Source: Salminus brasiliensis
Taxonomy: Eukaryota > Chordata > Actinopteri > Characiformes > Bryconidae
DNA: 64,000 nt
Direction: 5' to 3'
Assembly: GCF_030463535.1 (NCBI RefSeq)
Contig: NC_132898.1
Coordinates: 25,269,162 to 25,333,161 of the forward strand
Shown here: one piece after another, positions 13,583-25,321 of the stretch
Numbering within the stretch: the first letter of the stretch is position 1
Layout: each line of letters starts with the position of its first letter
Position numbers and translations under genes: made by a program
The notes under the pieces: model-generated
Told to the model about the DNA's origin: nothing
The model's database searches: none
What the model saw: the letters and a program-made list of their open reading frames with translations, nothing else

Positions 13583-14321
13583 GCCCAGATTGGTTCAGAC
13601 TTTCCCCAAACTCAACATTATAGCATGGCAAAATGTTATTACAAAGATGGTACTATTTTACCAGTCCAGACCTGTGTCACCAAAGCAGATGCTGAAGTTA
13701 TAATGTAAAGCTTACCAAGATAAAATGTATGCCCAATGAAATCAAGCTGGAAAACTACCATCAACTGCAACAACTCTCAGGCACTCAATGTGGTGAGAAA
13801 TAGACAGTTTAATTCTGAAACACATTTGTATTCTGTATATCTTTGCAAACACTCCACAGAGTTCACCAGTCAAGCGCTCTTTTCTATTATTATCCATTTC
13901 ATCCACACTGATCCAGTGAGGTACATGTGGATGTAGCCCTGAATCTACAGACAAAGCTACCAACAGCAAAAGCTCTTAGGCCTCTTCAAAAATAAAACTG
14001 TACATTCTAGTTGTGTCCTGCAGACCTCCATGAGAGTAATTAGGCAACAGCAGGAGAAAGTTATGGCCACGCTGTAGCCATACATCAGCAGCTCCACAGC
14101 TTAAGCCCTTTGTTTTGACATGCTGCTTTTCAACACCATGAAGCATTATCCTGTTTCCACAGCACAGACTGTCAGAGAGAGCAAGACTGACACACAGAGG
14201 AAAAATAGGCAGAGAGAGTGCAAGAAAACAGCTGCAACATGTGCAGCATTTCAAACCAGGAATGAAAGTGAAAGAGAGAAAGTAAGGGTGGGACAATGGG
14301 GCAGATACAGGTGGGCCTTAC

Positions 14322-14392
14322 CTCGAAACTTCTTAGGAGGGTTGTTGAGGTCACCAGTATCTGGCTGCACAACACAGCGATCATCCACCAGA
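14322..14392 (-). CDS. itpr1: itpr1 coding exon 2 (residues 31-54)
   Basis: Second coding exon, 71 nt. It starts with one base completing the Gly codon (GG|T) and ends with one base of the Asp codon (CGA G|GTAAGG). The acceptor is CTCTGCCTGCAG. The translation is [20 protein letters not shown] followed by KFR, the classic second segment of the ITPR1 N-terminus. Phases on both sides fit the neighbouring exons exactly. Confidence 0.96.
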
Positions 14393-14741
14393 CTGCAGGC
14401 AGAGGTAAAGAGTGTATTAGACACAGTAATGCAGAGTTATATATGAATTTAAAATCTACAGATTCCAGGTGAACGTGTGTTAGCATTTATCTGAAAGCAT
14501 TTAACAACAGGACTAGACCAGAGCATTTGGGTATTCCGATATTCATTCACTGGGTAGCTGGGTAGGTTTTTCATGTTAGGGTGCCTCCTGGCTTCATGTC
14601 AGCTTTTCATGTCTGACTCCTCGAACACAGAGAATAATTTAGACAAAACTCACTGTTAAAAAAGGAATCTGAACAAACTCAAGATCTACACCAGCTGCTC
14701 CAGATGTTCCATTTTCTAATGGCAGGTTGATCCAGACCAAA

Positions 14742-16004
14742 CACACTAACAAAAAGTTAGGGATATTTGTCTTTCGGGTGAAATTTCAGGATGAACCTAA
14801 AATTAGCTCTATGTGACCTATGTGACTTTTGAAACTTTTGAATTAAACAGTTCAATGTTTCAGTAGTTTTTTCACAACTTGCGGTCCTCTAACAAGGAGC
14901 TTAACGGCACAATTCACAACAAGCGTTTGAATCGACCAATCAATTTCCTGGTTCAATTAGAATTGGTATTTAAACAGTCCTCCTCCTCATGATGTTCATC
15001 AGAAAGACTAGAAGAGTCACAGATAGGAATAGAAGTGGACGTCCTTTGGCCACATCCCACACTGAAGACCGTAATTGTGAACAGTGCACAGTGAATTGAA
15101 TAACTCCAGGCACATTTAAAGGAAGTGAGAGGCACCCAAGTGTCACATCAGACCATTAAAAACCTCAATCAGCGTGGTCTGTGTGATAGACGACCTGCCA
15201 GGGTACCACACCACCAGGCACAGGCGTCATCGACTTGCATGAGCGAGGGAGCATTTACGCTGGTCGAGGGACCTCAGTGCTGTTCACAGATGAAAGTCGA
15301 TTCACAATGCTGAAGATGTCAAGGAGAGCAATATGCATTTGCCAGATGAGCCTTTGGTGGTGGTGGTGGTGTTACAGTGTGGCAGGTGTGTTAATACAGA
15401 ACTGCCCTACACTTTGTGAATGGATAAGCCAATACTACTTGAATTAATCCAGTCATTGTGCCTCTGCATGAACAACACAGGTCTAATTTCATCTTTATGG
15501 ACGACAATGTTCCAGCTCATCAAGGTTGCATCATCAGGGAACGGCTGCTGGAGACTGGGGTACCTCAAATGGAGTGGCCTGCATTTTCTCCAGACCTTAA
15601 TTCCATAGAAAAACTATGGGATCAGCTGAGTCGCTGTGTAGAGGCTCGTAACTCTATACCCCAGAACCTCAATTACCTGAGGGTCGCCCTTCCAGAATGG
15701 ATTGCCATGTGTCAGCAGACAGTAAGTCGACATGTGAACAGCATGAGACGTCGTTGTCAAGCTGTAATTGATGCTCAAGGGCACATGACAAGTTACTTAG
15801 ACTTTTTTTGTTAGGGTATACCCATCACTGTTGTTGGTTTGAATAAACTGTTTGAGATGAGGAAATCACCACTGCATGCCCTATGTGCATGAAATAATAT
15901 CACTGTAGCGTGAACTTTTCACTTTAAATTTTTTTTTCTTTTTTTTTCCAATTTTACATAAATTTCACCTGAAAGCATTTTTAAAAACTTTTTGTGAATA
16001 GTGT
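14742..16004 (+). mobile_element. Tc1-like DNA transposon, decayed
   Basis: A roughly 1.26-kb element. The left terminus (CACTAACAAAAAGTTAGGGA, then TCGGGTGAAATTTCAGGATG) pairs, in inverted form, with the right terminus (ATAAATTTCACCTGAAAGCA, then AAAAACTTTTTGTGAATAGT). These imperfect inverted repeats bracket a broken transposase gene (separate entry). Length, termini and transposase motifs fit the Tc1 branch of Tc1/mariner. The element is almost certainly immobile because its reading frame is broken. Confidence 0.85.
15120..15814 (+). pseudogene. Tc1-like DDE transposase, frameshifted remnant
   Basis: Pieces of a Tc1 transposase are spread over all three plus frames. An N-terminal helix-turn-helix piece around 15126-15200 reads VSHQTIKNLNQRGLCDRRP. 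The first catalytic Asp lies in VLFTDESRF (about 15280-15306), in another frame. The C-terminal third (15458-15814) holds FMDDNVPAHQG with the second catalytic Asp and SPDLNSIEKLWDQLS with the final acidic residue, ending GHMTSYLDFFC. A large piece between the DNA-binding and catalytic parts is missing and frames change at least twice, so no functional enzyme can be made. Confidence 0.9.
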
Positions 16005-16543
16005 ATGTAGGCAAGAACAATAAGAAATATTAGGAAGCATTAGCAATGTGCTATTATCACAGTTGTGTAATAATTACATAGCTATATCGTTATATAATTA
16101 TTAGACATTTAAATAATAGGCCATCATAATATGTGAGTACTTTATCTGCACATCAGCGCGAATGAAGCATAGAAAATAAAAATGAAATTTCATTGTCACA
16201 TTACTAGAGTACTTTTCCATGTTAACCTAAATATATATTTTAGTTTGTCTGCTTTCAATTAACATTTAATTAACGTTAAATTCAACACTCAACATGATTT
16301 ATTCTAAATCCAGTTATACCATTTTAGCCATTTAGCTTGTAGGCTACTATTTAGCTGTAGACATTAACAAAGATTTAAAAAAGCTTTTACTTTGTAGTCA
16401 AAACCATACTTTAAGTATTATTGTTCTATATATTTGTAAAAACTACTTATTCTTATTATTTGTATCATTTTTTGACATTTGGATGTAAAATATATCCCCA
16501 TTTTGTAATAGTATGTTTTGTTAAACGAGTCCTGCACCCTTAA

Positions 16544-16779
16544 TTTACATTTACATTTACGGCATTTAGCTGACGCTCTTCTCCAGAGCGACTTACAAGG
16601 TTACTGGTATTACAGAGTTGGGCCAATGTAGTGTTAGGAGTCTTGCCCAAGGACTCTTATTGGTGTAGCGCAGCATAGTCACCCAGACTGGGAATCGAAC
16701 CCCAGTCTCCCACATGGTGCTGTAGCTCAGTGGCAGATAGTGGCAGATAGTGGTGTTATCTGTTGCGCCACACCAACCA
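16544..16779 (-). mobile_element. tRNA-derived SINE, family 1, copy 3
   Basis: Best-preserved copy. Read on the minus strand, the head is GGTTGGTGTGGCGCAACAGA then TAACACC (A box). The B box sits in GGGGTTCGATTCCCAGTCTG, followed by ACACCAATAAGAGTCCTTGG and the tail CTCTGGAGAAGAGCGTCAGC, then an ATG-TAA-rich 3' end. A 10-bp tandem duplication (AGTGGCAGAT twice, about 16731-16752) distinguishes this copy from the one at 10731. Confidence 0.85.
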
Positions 16780-18796
16780 TTAATTTCATCAATAAATACT
16801 GACTAAAACTCATTACTGTCTTTTTGACATTTTAATGTGTGTATTTTTCCCTATATGGTCATTCTATAGCCATTCTCGAAGATATGGGATCCTGGGCTTT
16901 CTAGTGTTAAATTATTTTTTGTCTTATAGGCTTGATATGCATGTATCATGTATGTATCAACTGCAAGTGTAATGTTTTTCTTTTTTTTAATGCAAGCAAT
17001 TAAATACTTCTTAGGTATTAGTTAGTACAACAATTTCTGTCTAGTGAAATCATTTTTAAATCGCCACGATTAATCATTATTGAGAAACGCATCCCAGAAC
17101 TAAGCAATGCTGGGACAAGTTGAGCTCGGTTTGTTCTTTCTGCAGCTTTCTCTTTGTTTGCCAACTCTGTGAGAAAGTCATCACCAATGTTCTGCATAAA
17201 CCCACGGCTCAGACCCGCTCAGTCCTTTGCTGTTTTCAATGCGTTGGTGACCACTAAATGCAGATTATGATCAAGGCAAATGCCACAGGACAGCTACTTC
17301 ATTTATCTCATAATCACACACCACACACCAAAGGAAAAAAGGATTCAATAAGCCATGGTAAAGGGGGTTCTGATTAAAAATGGGCTTAAATCTACTCTTT
17401 ATCTGTAATCACAATAACGTACAGTCTCTGTTGTGTCTTATTGCCTTTAATAATGAAAACCGTTTCTCTGCCAATGTAGTCTGTTTGTTGATAAGAACTC
17501 GAATAATAAAGTATACTCATATACACATATACACTCAAGTTATTATGTTGTTATGTTTTATTGACATCTGAAGTTACTCTGTATTTTTATTTAGAAGCAG
17601 TTGGTGGTTGAGCAGTTGAATACTGGGGCCCATTCAAAATAAGAGCAACGCTGCTAAATTAGACACAATGATTCCACACAGGTGTCCAAAACATGGTTCT
17701 GATTATCAATATCAGTGTTCTGTTGCATTGCATAAAGCTATAACACATTCATCCCAAAAACCCTGCTTTTAGTACAAGTGGTGTGTTTACACTGGGATAT
17801 GAAACAGGTGAAGGGCATGTTCTGGACTACTAGATACTGCTATAACTGGAATAACTAGAATATTGTAGACAATTTCCACTCAGAAGCTCCAGGCTGCCAG
17901 ATGTAGCAGAAGGGAAGGAGCTATAAGAGAAAGCTGCAGTCTAATGTGACAAAGGCTATGTTCACACAGCAGGTAAAAGTGGCTCAAATCCATAATATGC
18001 GAGTTTTGTCATATGCGACATAGATGTGTTATCTGTGTGGAAGCGTGAATGGCAAAAAAAACAATTTTCCAATTTTTCCAACTGCAATTTAGGCCAATTT
18101 TAAATTTCAAAATTTCAAATGTCCAGGCCTTAGACTGTGAAGTGCACAGTATATGGCAAGGATCTTTAATTCTGGTGCTGGAGGTTTGAGTGGAAATAGA
18201 TTATGTTTCTTGGATCCCAGCACTTCCATCACTTGGTATATGACTTGCCATTGTTTGTTGTATTGCGAGTGATGCAATGTCATAACCAGGGTGTTTAGAC
18301 TGAAACGCATCTGTTCAAATTTCATGTCGCTTTTTGCTGTCCAGACTTCAAATTGGATTTGAACTGGCACTCTGAACATGGCCGAAATGTTCTTCAATAA
18401 CTGTACTTTGTTTTGTGCTAGAATGTTTACAGTATAAAGGATTTGAACATTTTAGCAAGGCAGCTGGGCATGTTAGCTAACCAAGTTAATTTAGCTCATT
18501 TTTATTTACAACCATACAAAATGCTAGCATTCCGTTTGAAATAGGACTACCCTACAAATGTGCAGGCTCTAGATAGTAAAGTGCACAATATATAGCACAA
18601 ATTGTATTTTTTAAGAAATATTTTGTAAGAAACCTGAAGAACCCAGAGACTTTTCCACTGAGTGACAGAAAGAAGTAGCCACAAACCCACAGATCATTCC
18701 TCGTGAAAATGAATTCAAGTCACCTTGGCATCTCATGATGCCAGATGCAGCTTCTCAAGCACACCCACAGCTGAATATGGTTGATGCATGCATGCT

Positions 18797-18797
<1 letters not shown>

Positions 18798-18840
<43 letters not shown>

Positions 18841-18988
18841 CACACCTACACACCTACACACCTACACACCTACACACTTCCCACTGGCAGTGTTGCGGGC
18901 CAGGTGGCTCATTACTCCATCCCTTGTGTGAGGTCAGTCAGTGGCACAAAGACAGAGCCACACAGGGCTCTAAATATAGCTCCAGCTT

Positions 18989-19053
<65 letters not shown>

Positions 19054-19075
19054 ACACATACACACACACACACAC
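18798..19075. repeat. Two CA microsatellites with a 10-bp tandem array
   Basis: A (CA)n tract from 18798 passes directly into about five units of CACCTACACA (18833-18877). After 110 bp of unique sequence there is a second, longer (CA)n tract (18990-19075) with scattered TA interruptions. Reading frames of about 60-123 codons across both strands are poly His-Thr or Val-Cys artefacts. Confidence 0.95.
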
Positions 19076-20353
19076 CCAGAAAGAAGAGGGAGACAGAAAA
19101 TGATTACTGGGCAAAACACCATCAGACAGGCGTCTTGACAAACGAGTGCTGACAACTCTCAGTTCCTCAAAGGCGCACATGCTGCTGTTGCCATGGAGAA
19201 GTGACATTAGACAGTGGTGTGTAAATGAGCGAAGGCTAGTGTGAACAGTTGGTCACTCTAAGATGCCACAGGCTAGTAAAGGGTGGGACTAAGTGGCAGG
19301 AACATCAGGGTGTGATAAAGCAAAATGGGAGGATTGAACACATCGCCAAACCTGAGCTTTCTACTCAGCTAAAAAGGCAAAAGCAAACAGTCATGAGCAG
19401 AATATAGAATAGCAAACACAACATCATGAGCCAGGCAAACACACCACCAAGACATTTACGGTCCTGTAATTAACTTTGACATTTTCTGACATATTGTGGC
19501 GTATCCTAGTCCTTGGATGCCACCAAGATGTTGATTGAGGACAAGATGTAAATATATCTTAAATGAATTGCCCATTGCCAGCAAAATGGCCAGTGTTAAA
19601 TCAACTCTGATGGTGTTCAGTTTGACTTATCACTCGGTCACACACTATAAATAATGCACTGTTGCTTGAAATGACATCGCAAAGAGTTTGTGACATCATT
19701 TGAGTCTCTGTTTTCATGTTAGACAGAGTCTGTCAAGCTCAACCCAACCAATCTGTCAAGCAAAAAATGACAAAACATTTTTTAAACTTTAAAGGCAAAG
19801 AAAATAATGTGCTGGGTCAGGAACTTGACCAAATAAAGAATAGCATCACAAATACAACGCATTCAGTTTTTACATTAGTTTAAGTATATGGAACGCATGG
19901 ATCAGTGAGTGGCTAAAAAACAATGTTTACATATTACATAAAACTGTCAAATAAATTGAAAGAGAACATCCCAAGGAACCAGTACCAGCTCCTTCATCAG
20001 CACTCACATCGGATTTATTTGTATATAAACCACACAGCTGTGTATATACAGCAAGCTGTTTGCTGCACTTCCCTTGGAAACCACATTTCCCATCCTTCTG
20101 TCCTTCAAGGTCTACTTCACTTCTGTAGCCCCTTCAAAACACTAGGGGCCAGTGAGAGGATCAGAGGCCAAGACTAAGAAGAAGAATTCAACCAGTAACC
20201 CTCTGGCCCAACCACCATCTATCTGATTTAGTTCTTAGTGTACGGCCTATCCTATACCATTCAGCCACAGCCCACCTATAACATGGAGAAAACTAGGACA
20301 GTTGCTCTAGAAAGCCTGAGCCCTAACCATGTGTGTTAGAGAGGAATACATAC

Positions 20354-20467
20354 CCCAAAGTGCTGATAAAGCCATTGGTGGAGCCTTCTGCATACAGGGA
20401 ACATATGTCCCCGATGTGGAGGAAACTAGACATCTTGTCCGACATTTTTTACCGCTTTCAGCTGTTC
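20354..20467 (-). CDS. itpr1: itpr1 first coding exon (ATG at 20445; 22 nt of 5' UTR)
   Basis: The exon starts after the acceptor CTTTTTGTCCACACAG and has 22 nt of 5' UTR (GAACAGCTGAAAGCGGTAAA then AA). The ATG lies at 20445-20443, and the coding part runs to 20354, ending in phase 2 before the donor GG|GTATGT. It encodes [20 protein letters not shown], then [11 protein letters not shown], the N-terminus characteristic of ITPR1. The product is a tetrameric IP3-gated calcium channel of the ER membrane. This part lies in the cytosolic suppressor domain, which lowers IP3 affinity and couples ligand binding to gating. The ATG context (AAAAAATGT) is A-rich, with A at -3. Confidence 0.96.
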
Positions 20468-21123
20468 CTGTGTGGACAAAAAGAAACAAGAGTATTAGAA
20501 TTGAAACAGGCCTTTACGAAAAACACAAGCCCCCCTTCCTGAGTATCATTTTTAATCAATAAAACAGGTTGCTTTGCAAAAGGTTAGTGAGTATACAACA
20601 ATGCAAATGGAGCGATCATAAGTAGGTTATTATCGTCCATGGCTGGGTAACAGCTGTAGGGAAAAATGCTGTACTTTTCCAGTGAGAGTGTGGCAGGACT
20701 GCAGGGACAGATTCTAGAACATCAGTATTTGGCGTTTTGAGGTGGCCTAGTTTAAAAGCGAACTGACACAGAATTCAAGGTCTATTCACTGTTGAGTCGG
20801 TGGGCTAGTGAGGGGAACCCAACCTAATTGTGTGTGGAAAAAAATAAAGAACAGATAGCCTCTGCGGAAACCATAACTAGGGCAAAATGCAGAGGCTTTC
20901 GTTCTCTATGTGACACCTTGTTTAGCCATAAAACCTTTGAGAGTAAAGGCTGCACTTGTTTACAATATGGAAGCTAAACAGAGAGTGGACAGGTGGCACC
21001 ATGTACCAATTTATTTAGCATTAATTATCAACAACGGCCACAAAATGAATGGGTGAAATCTTCTAAAGTAAGAAAGATATGTCCACCATGTTATATTACA
21101 GTTACACCTTTAGGAAGCTTTGT

Positions 21124-21578
21124 ATATACACTTTATGACAATAGTATTGGGACATCTGGGACATTCATAATTTCTTCCAAAATTAAAGTTTTATCCTCCC
21201 TTATTGGTCTAATCATCTCTGCTGCCCAGCGAAGGCTTTCTACAAGATTTTGGTACTGTTGTTAGGATTTAATTGCATTCAGTGACAAGAGCATTAGTGA
21301 GGTTTGGATGTTGGATGATCACTACCCCATCTTATCACAAAAGTATGCAATGGAGCAACTTCATTCAAAAGAAAACTGTTCCACTGCACAGGCTTTATAT
21401 CCCTCTAGCCCACACCTAGAATCCCTGCTGCAGACAGTCCTATTTTATTGGCAATACTTCTCTACAGAAACTAGACACCCTGTGCATGCGCATGTGAACG
21501 TCTGTGTCAGAAATGGGTGCAACTTTAAGTGTCTGAATTCCTTCATTAGAAGGGGTGTCATAAACATTGACATGTTAG
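21124..21578 (+). mobile_element. Tc1-type MITE, copy D (near full length)
   Basis: Left end TACACTTTATGACAATAGTA then TTGGGACATCTG. It keeps the family's internal blocks in order: the reading around 'TCCTCCCTTATTGG', 'GATTTAATTGCATTCAGTGA', 'GAGCATTAGTGAGGT', 'TGGATGATCACTACC', 'CTACAGAAACTAGACACCCT', then AATGGGTGCAACTTTAAGTG. Right end AGAAGGGGTGTCATAAACAT. About 455 bp. No coding capacity. Confidence 0.82.
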
Positions 21579-22204
21579 CCCTATGTTAGGTGCATGAAAG
21601 CAGGGGCAATAGAACCTCAAGGTGCTCTTTGCCACTGAGCTGCTTCCAGTATAAATACAAATGTTCCAATATGATAGCATATTCCAGTACAAATATGATG
21701 CTAAATATAAAAACAAACTAGTAATGGACAAGTAATACTGGTAATTCACAAGTAAATTAAAACCCAATGTCACTGTTCACAGTGCTGAAATTTTAATGGT
21801 TGAGATGTCAACATGGCCAAAGAATAAAACAAACAGTCCAACAAGGAAATGTAATTAAACACAATTGTGCAAATTTAATAAACAATAATGTAAACCTTAA
21901 ATGTTGAATTAATGCACGTTTTATTATTTTTTATTGTGTAGGTGTTCATAAACATCTCAAATGGCATTGATGCTTGCTTGGTTGGTCCCACCAAAAAATA
22001 TAAATATGAAAAACATGAAATATGAACACAACCAGTCATGTGAACAGGTTCCTCCTTTGAGAAAACTCCTGTCTGACTTTCACTTTCAGTACCTTTAGTG
22101 TTTCCAGCATAACACCTGGTTCTGTCAGTCTAGAGAAAATGTACAGCTGTGTTACTCCAGAACCAGAACTGAGAACCACAGGCACAGCAGGAAACAGGGA
22201 AACA

Positions 22205-22211
22205 CACCACA

Positions 22212-22260
<49 letters not shown>
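22205..22260. repeat. CA microsatellite
   Basis: About 28 nearly uninterrupted CA dinucleotides with one ACCC interruption at the left side, within itpr1 intron 1. Confidence 0.97.
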
Positions 22261-22262
<2 letters not shown>

Positions 22263-23487
22263 TACTCTTCTCACCGTCCTGGGCTCTGTGCTACCTATCA
22301 GCAACAAACAGGCAGGCTATTACATATTACCTGTGCAATCTTTATGAGGAGCTTTATCATGAACACCACAAAATTCAAATGATTTTTGAGCCATAACCAG
22401 CTGTGCTAGTGCTAGTGCTAGAGATGTACTGCAAAAGGTACGGTACATTCACCTTCATAACCTTCAAGAAATACAGGACCGGGAGCATGGGCATCAAACC
22501 AACATAAACAAAACAACTACAAAGGATTATGGTACATCATCTCCCAACTAATGGTACTGAAGACATGAGGGTACCACCCTGGAGGAACTTTGGTACCTTT
22601 AGTCTGAGATGGTAACAAACTCTGTGCCTATTAAGCAACAATACAAATCAGACTGTTTTAGTGTATAGCTAATTGTAGGTCATTAAAAACCTACTAAGAA
22701 CACTGCCACAATGACCAGTGATCTGACACATCTCCAAGGTGAACAAGCTCCAACTTACAAAATAATAATAAAAAAAAAAACAGATGACAGAATGGAAAAT
22801 GAATGAATAAATGAATGAATGACCTCCCAGACATTTGTGTACCACAGTAAACTACACTGACATCCCAGTAACGAAATGTAATGGAGGTTTGTTTACTGAA
22901 AGAGAAATAAATGCACACTGCTGTTGCACATTTCATGCTCGTCAGACAAACACTACGATCAGTCCAATTAGTCACTGACTTTGATTTTGCTGTGTCCTGT
23001 AGAAGTGATGCCCTTTAGCCTGTACAATATTCGAAAGTAGCACTAAGCGATATACTGTCTCACCAGTACTGCACAGCAATACAGATTTTTAGTTTTAGTG
23101 ATATTGTTACATAACCAAAACTGTAATGTATGTCATTTGCCGGATGATTCTTAATGTTTTGAAATTACAGTTTCAAATAAAAAGTAGGGTGGATCAATAT
23201 GGAGACTTTGGGCGAATGCAAAGATCGGATTACAGAGAGATCTGCCAATGAGGATGCCATACATAAACAAAGACAAATCGCAGAATTAGGACTACTTAGA
23301 TTCTCATAACAGAGAAAAATAATCTTTATTTATTGTGTGCCAAAATCAATAAAATGCAGACATTGTAGCACAGTAACCATACTATTGATCATCAGTATGC
23401 ATGTGGTTTGGTCATTTTAACATTTACAATACTTCCCTATGGGATAGACAGATGGGTGGATGGATGAATGGATGGATAGATAGATAG

Positions 23488-23925
23488 GATGTATTAAAAA
23501 GAGTTCATGCTGATTTTGTTGGAGTAACTGTCTTTACTGTTCAGGGAAGGCTTTCTACTAAGATTTGATTGCATTCAGCAACAAGAGCATTAGAGAGCTC
23601 AGGATGTTGGATGATCACCACCTCACCTCATCCTAAACGTACTAGATGTACGTTTCACCATCCTTCCACAACAACACAGTCCCACTGCTCCACAGCTCAA
23701 TACTGGGGGGTGGGGTGGGGGGGGGCATTGGGCATGGTGCCAATAGTTTCATATTTACCTACTCCAGAGAGTCCTATTGTATTGGCAGTACTTTTCTACA
23801 GGGACAAGACAAACTCTTTGTGTGAGAATTTGCAAACACGTGTCAGCAATGGGTGCAATTTAAAGTATCTAGTTGAAAGCATTCCATAGAAGGAGTGTCC
23901 ACAAACATTTGGACATATAGCTAGT
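23488..23925 (+). mobile_element. Tc1-type MITE, copy E (left end lost)
   Basis: Starts inside the family at TATTAAAAAGAGTTCATGCT then TTTGTTGGAGTAACTG. It continues through 'TTGATTGCATTCAGCAACAA', 'GGATGTTGGATGATCACCAC', 'CTCCACAGCTCAATAC' and 'GGCATTGGGCATGGTGCCAA', and ends with GTGTCCACAAACATTTGGAC then ATATAGCTAGTGTA. A GATA/GATG microsatellite sits directly where the left terminus would be expected. Confidence 0.82.
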
Positions 23926-24179
23926 GTAAACTGACAGATAGATAGATGGATACAAATGGGTATATGTGCATTCACAAATGTAGACACTATCTAGCTTTAT
24001 TATTTATGAATGAAAAGCTGTTCAGTTATGACTACGATCATTTCAGCATTAACTAGCTAATTAATTGTATGTAATATCGCGATATTTTGGGGAAAACATC
24101 ACGATACTTAGCTAATGTCAGCAGTACCGCTCAACACTAAACCGAGGGCCATTTTTACCTGAACTACTTGCTTCTTATT

Positions 24180-25080
24180 TGCTTGCCTGTGCTCCGTACA
24201 CACATACAGGCCGCCCGAAGGGGATGTGCTGTGTATGGTTCCCCAATATATCGACCCAAGGGTCCGTTTCGCGTCACATTCACAGTCAAATAGGAGTCGT
24301 TTTGGATTATCTAGCTACCTTCACAAGGCGAGTTCGCTGCTCTGGCTGCTAAATTCAGCTGCTTATCAGAAGCAGCCAATCAGAATTCGCCTCGGCTCGG
24401 GCTCTTGGACGCGCGTGAGAAAGAACTCGCCCGGTTATTTAAATGTTTGAAAATAAACCGTGTTTCCAACGGTTTTAACGGTCCTGCAGGGAACCGTACA
24501 GCGTAAACGGTAGAGCTAGCATAAATGCCACTGAGGCACCTATACTAAATGAGAGGAGAGACACTTCGCTCCCAAAATAATCCACTTTCCGTCTTGTCAG
24601 AGAGCTTCCCTGGCTCTGTCATCACTTCCACGGCATGCCCAACAAGAAAACGATAAGCTATTTCCATCGCAAATCCACACACTCTGATCCAAGCCATCGT
24701 CGCCTTCTGTCAGGGATGATTTCTAAGCTACGGACGCTGAGATGCTTCAGTTCAGAGTAGCTACGCTAACATCGCAGCAGCAGCAGCAGCAGAGTTGAGC
24801 ATTAACTTTAACGTTACCTCCTGCGGACGGAGACCGAGGCGTGTGAGAAGCAAAAGAAGCGCAGGCTTGGTCAGGGGGAGACGGCGTCCTGTCGGCTTTT
24901 ACCGGGTAACTCCATGATAAGTGACCAGAGATAAAAGTCCAGTTGAAAACCGCGGCGTCTCGCTGACAGTTGAATTTTGTCCCCAACACTCCGCTCCCCC
25001 CTCCGCCTCCACGAGCCGAGAAGGACCGCCCCTTTTCTTTAAACGCCCAAGAGGTGCATGGGAAATGTAGTTTTCAGAGC
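24180..25080 (-). promoter_or_regulatory. itpr1: Putative itpr1 promoter / CpG-rich region with non-coding exon 1
   Basis: The sequence changes from AT-rich to GC-rich with many CpG dinucleotides. On the minus strand there is a good splice donor (GCAGGAG|GTAACG, exon end at 24818) whose phase-free exon would join the acceptor at 20467. A stretch rich in CCGCC/GGGCGG-like boxes lies near 24995-25045. I infer that a 5' UTR exon ends at 24818 and that transcription starts near 24.9-25.05 kb. The exact start cannot be seen. A (CAG)7 run lies at 24775-24793 just inside the intron. Confidence 0.6.
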
Positions 25081-25099
25081 GGTGCCTGTTCTGGGGTGA

Positions 25100-25288
25100 A
25101 ACGAGGAGAAATGGTAAAAACGTCCAACATGTCCAGTCAAATATAAAAGTATGAATATAAAAGTCCCACACTTAAGTAAAATAATTGTTACTTTGGTCAA
25201 ATAACGACGTAAATAAAAGTAAAAATACTGTCCCCAAAAACAAAGTGCAGTTAATAAGAGCACCTAAGCTAACAGATTCTGTTTACAC

Positions 25289-25321
<33 letters not shown>

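Larger units (their letters stand above)
1669..14321. other. itpr1 intron 3 (12.65 kb)
   Basis: Long intron between coding exons 2 and 3. From low to high coordinate I see a purine-rich GA stretch (about 2385-2465 and 2690-2720), a G10 homopolymer near 6610, a CA-rich stretch with fortuitous open frames (10020-10330), two SINE copies (10731-10951 and 12072-12282) and two MITE copies (12303-12545 and 13320-13582). The rest, including 3200-9900, is AT-rich unique-looking sequence with no exon, RNA gene or repeat that I can support. Confidence 0.7.
14393..20353. other. itpr1 intron 2 (about 6 kb)
   Basis: Intron between the ATG exon and coding exon 2. It contains a decayed full-length Tc1 transposon (14742-16004), a SINE (16544-16779), a dispersed-repeat-like segment (about 17950-18410) and two long CA microsatellites (18798-18838 and 18990-19075), separated by a short 10-bp tandem array (CACCTACACA units at 18833-18877). 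The rest is AT-rich and featureless to me. Confidence 0.7.
20468..24817. other. itpr1 intron 1 in the 5' UTR (4.35 kb)
   Basis: Separates the non-coding first exon from the ATG exon. It contains two MITE copies (21124-21578 and 23488-23925), a CA microsatellite (22205-22260), a GATA/GATG run (23452-23490), a G-rich run (23705-23727) and a GC-richer, CpG-bearing end (24180-24817) that probably belongs to the promoter island. Confidence 0.65.

Noticed and set aside
18735-19152. Several open frames of about 60-123 codons on both strands
   Set aside because: Poly His-Thr and Cys-Val translations of CA microsatellites.
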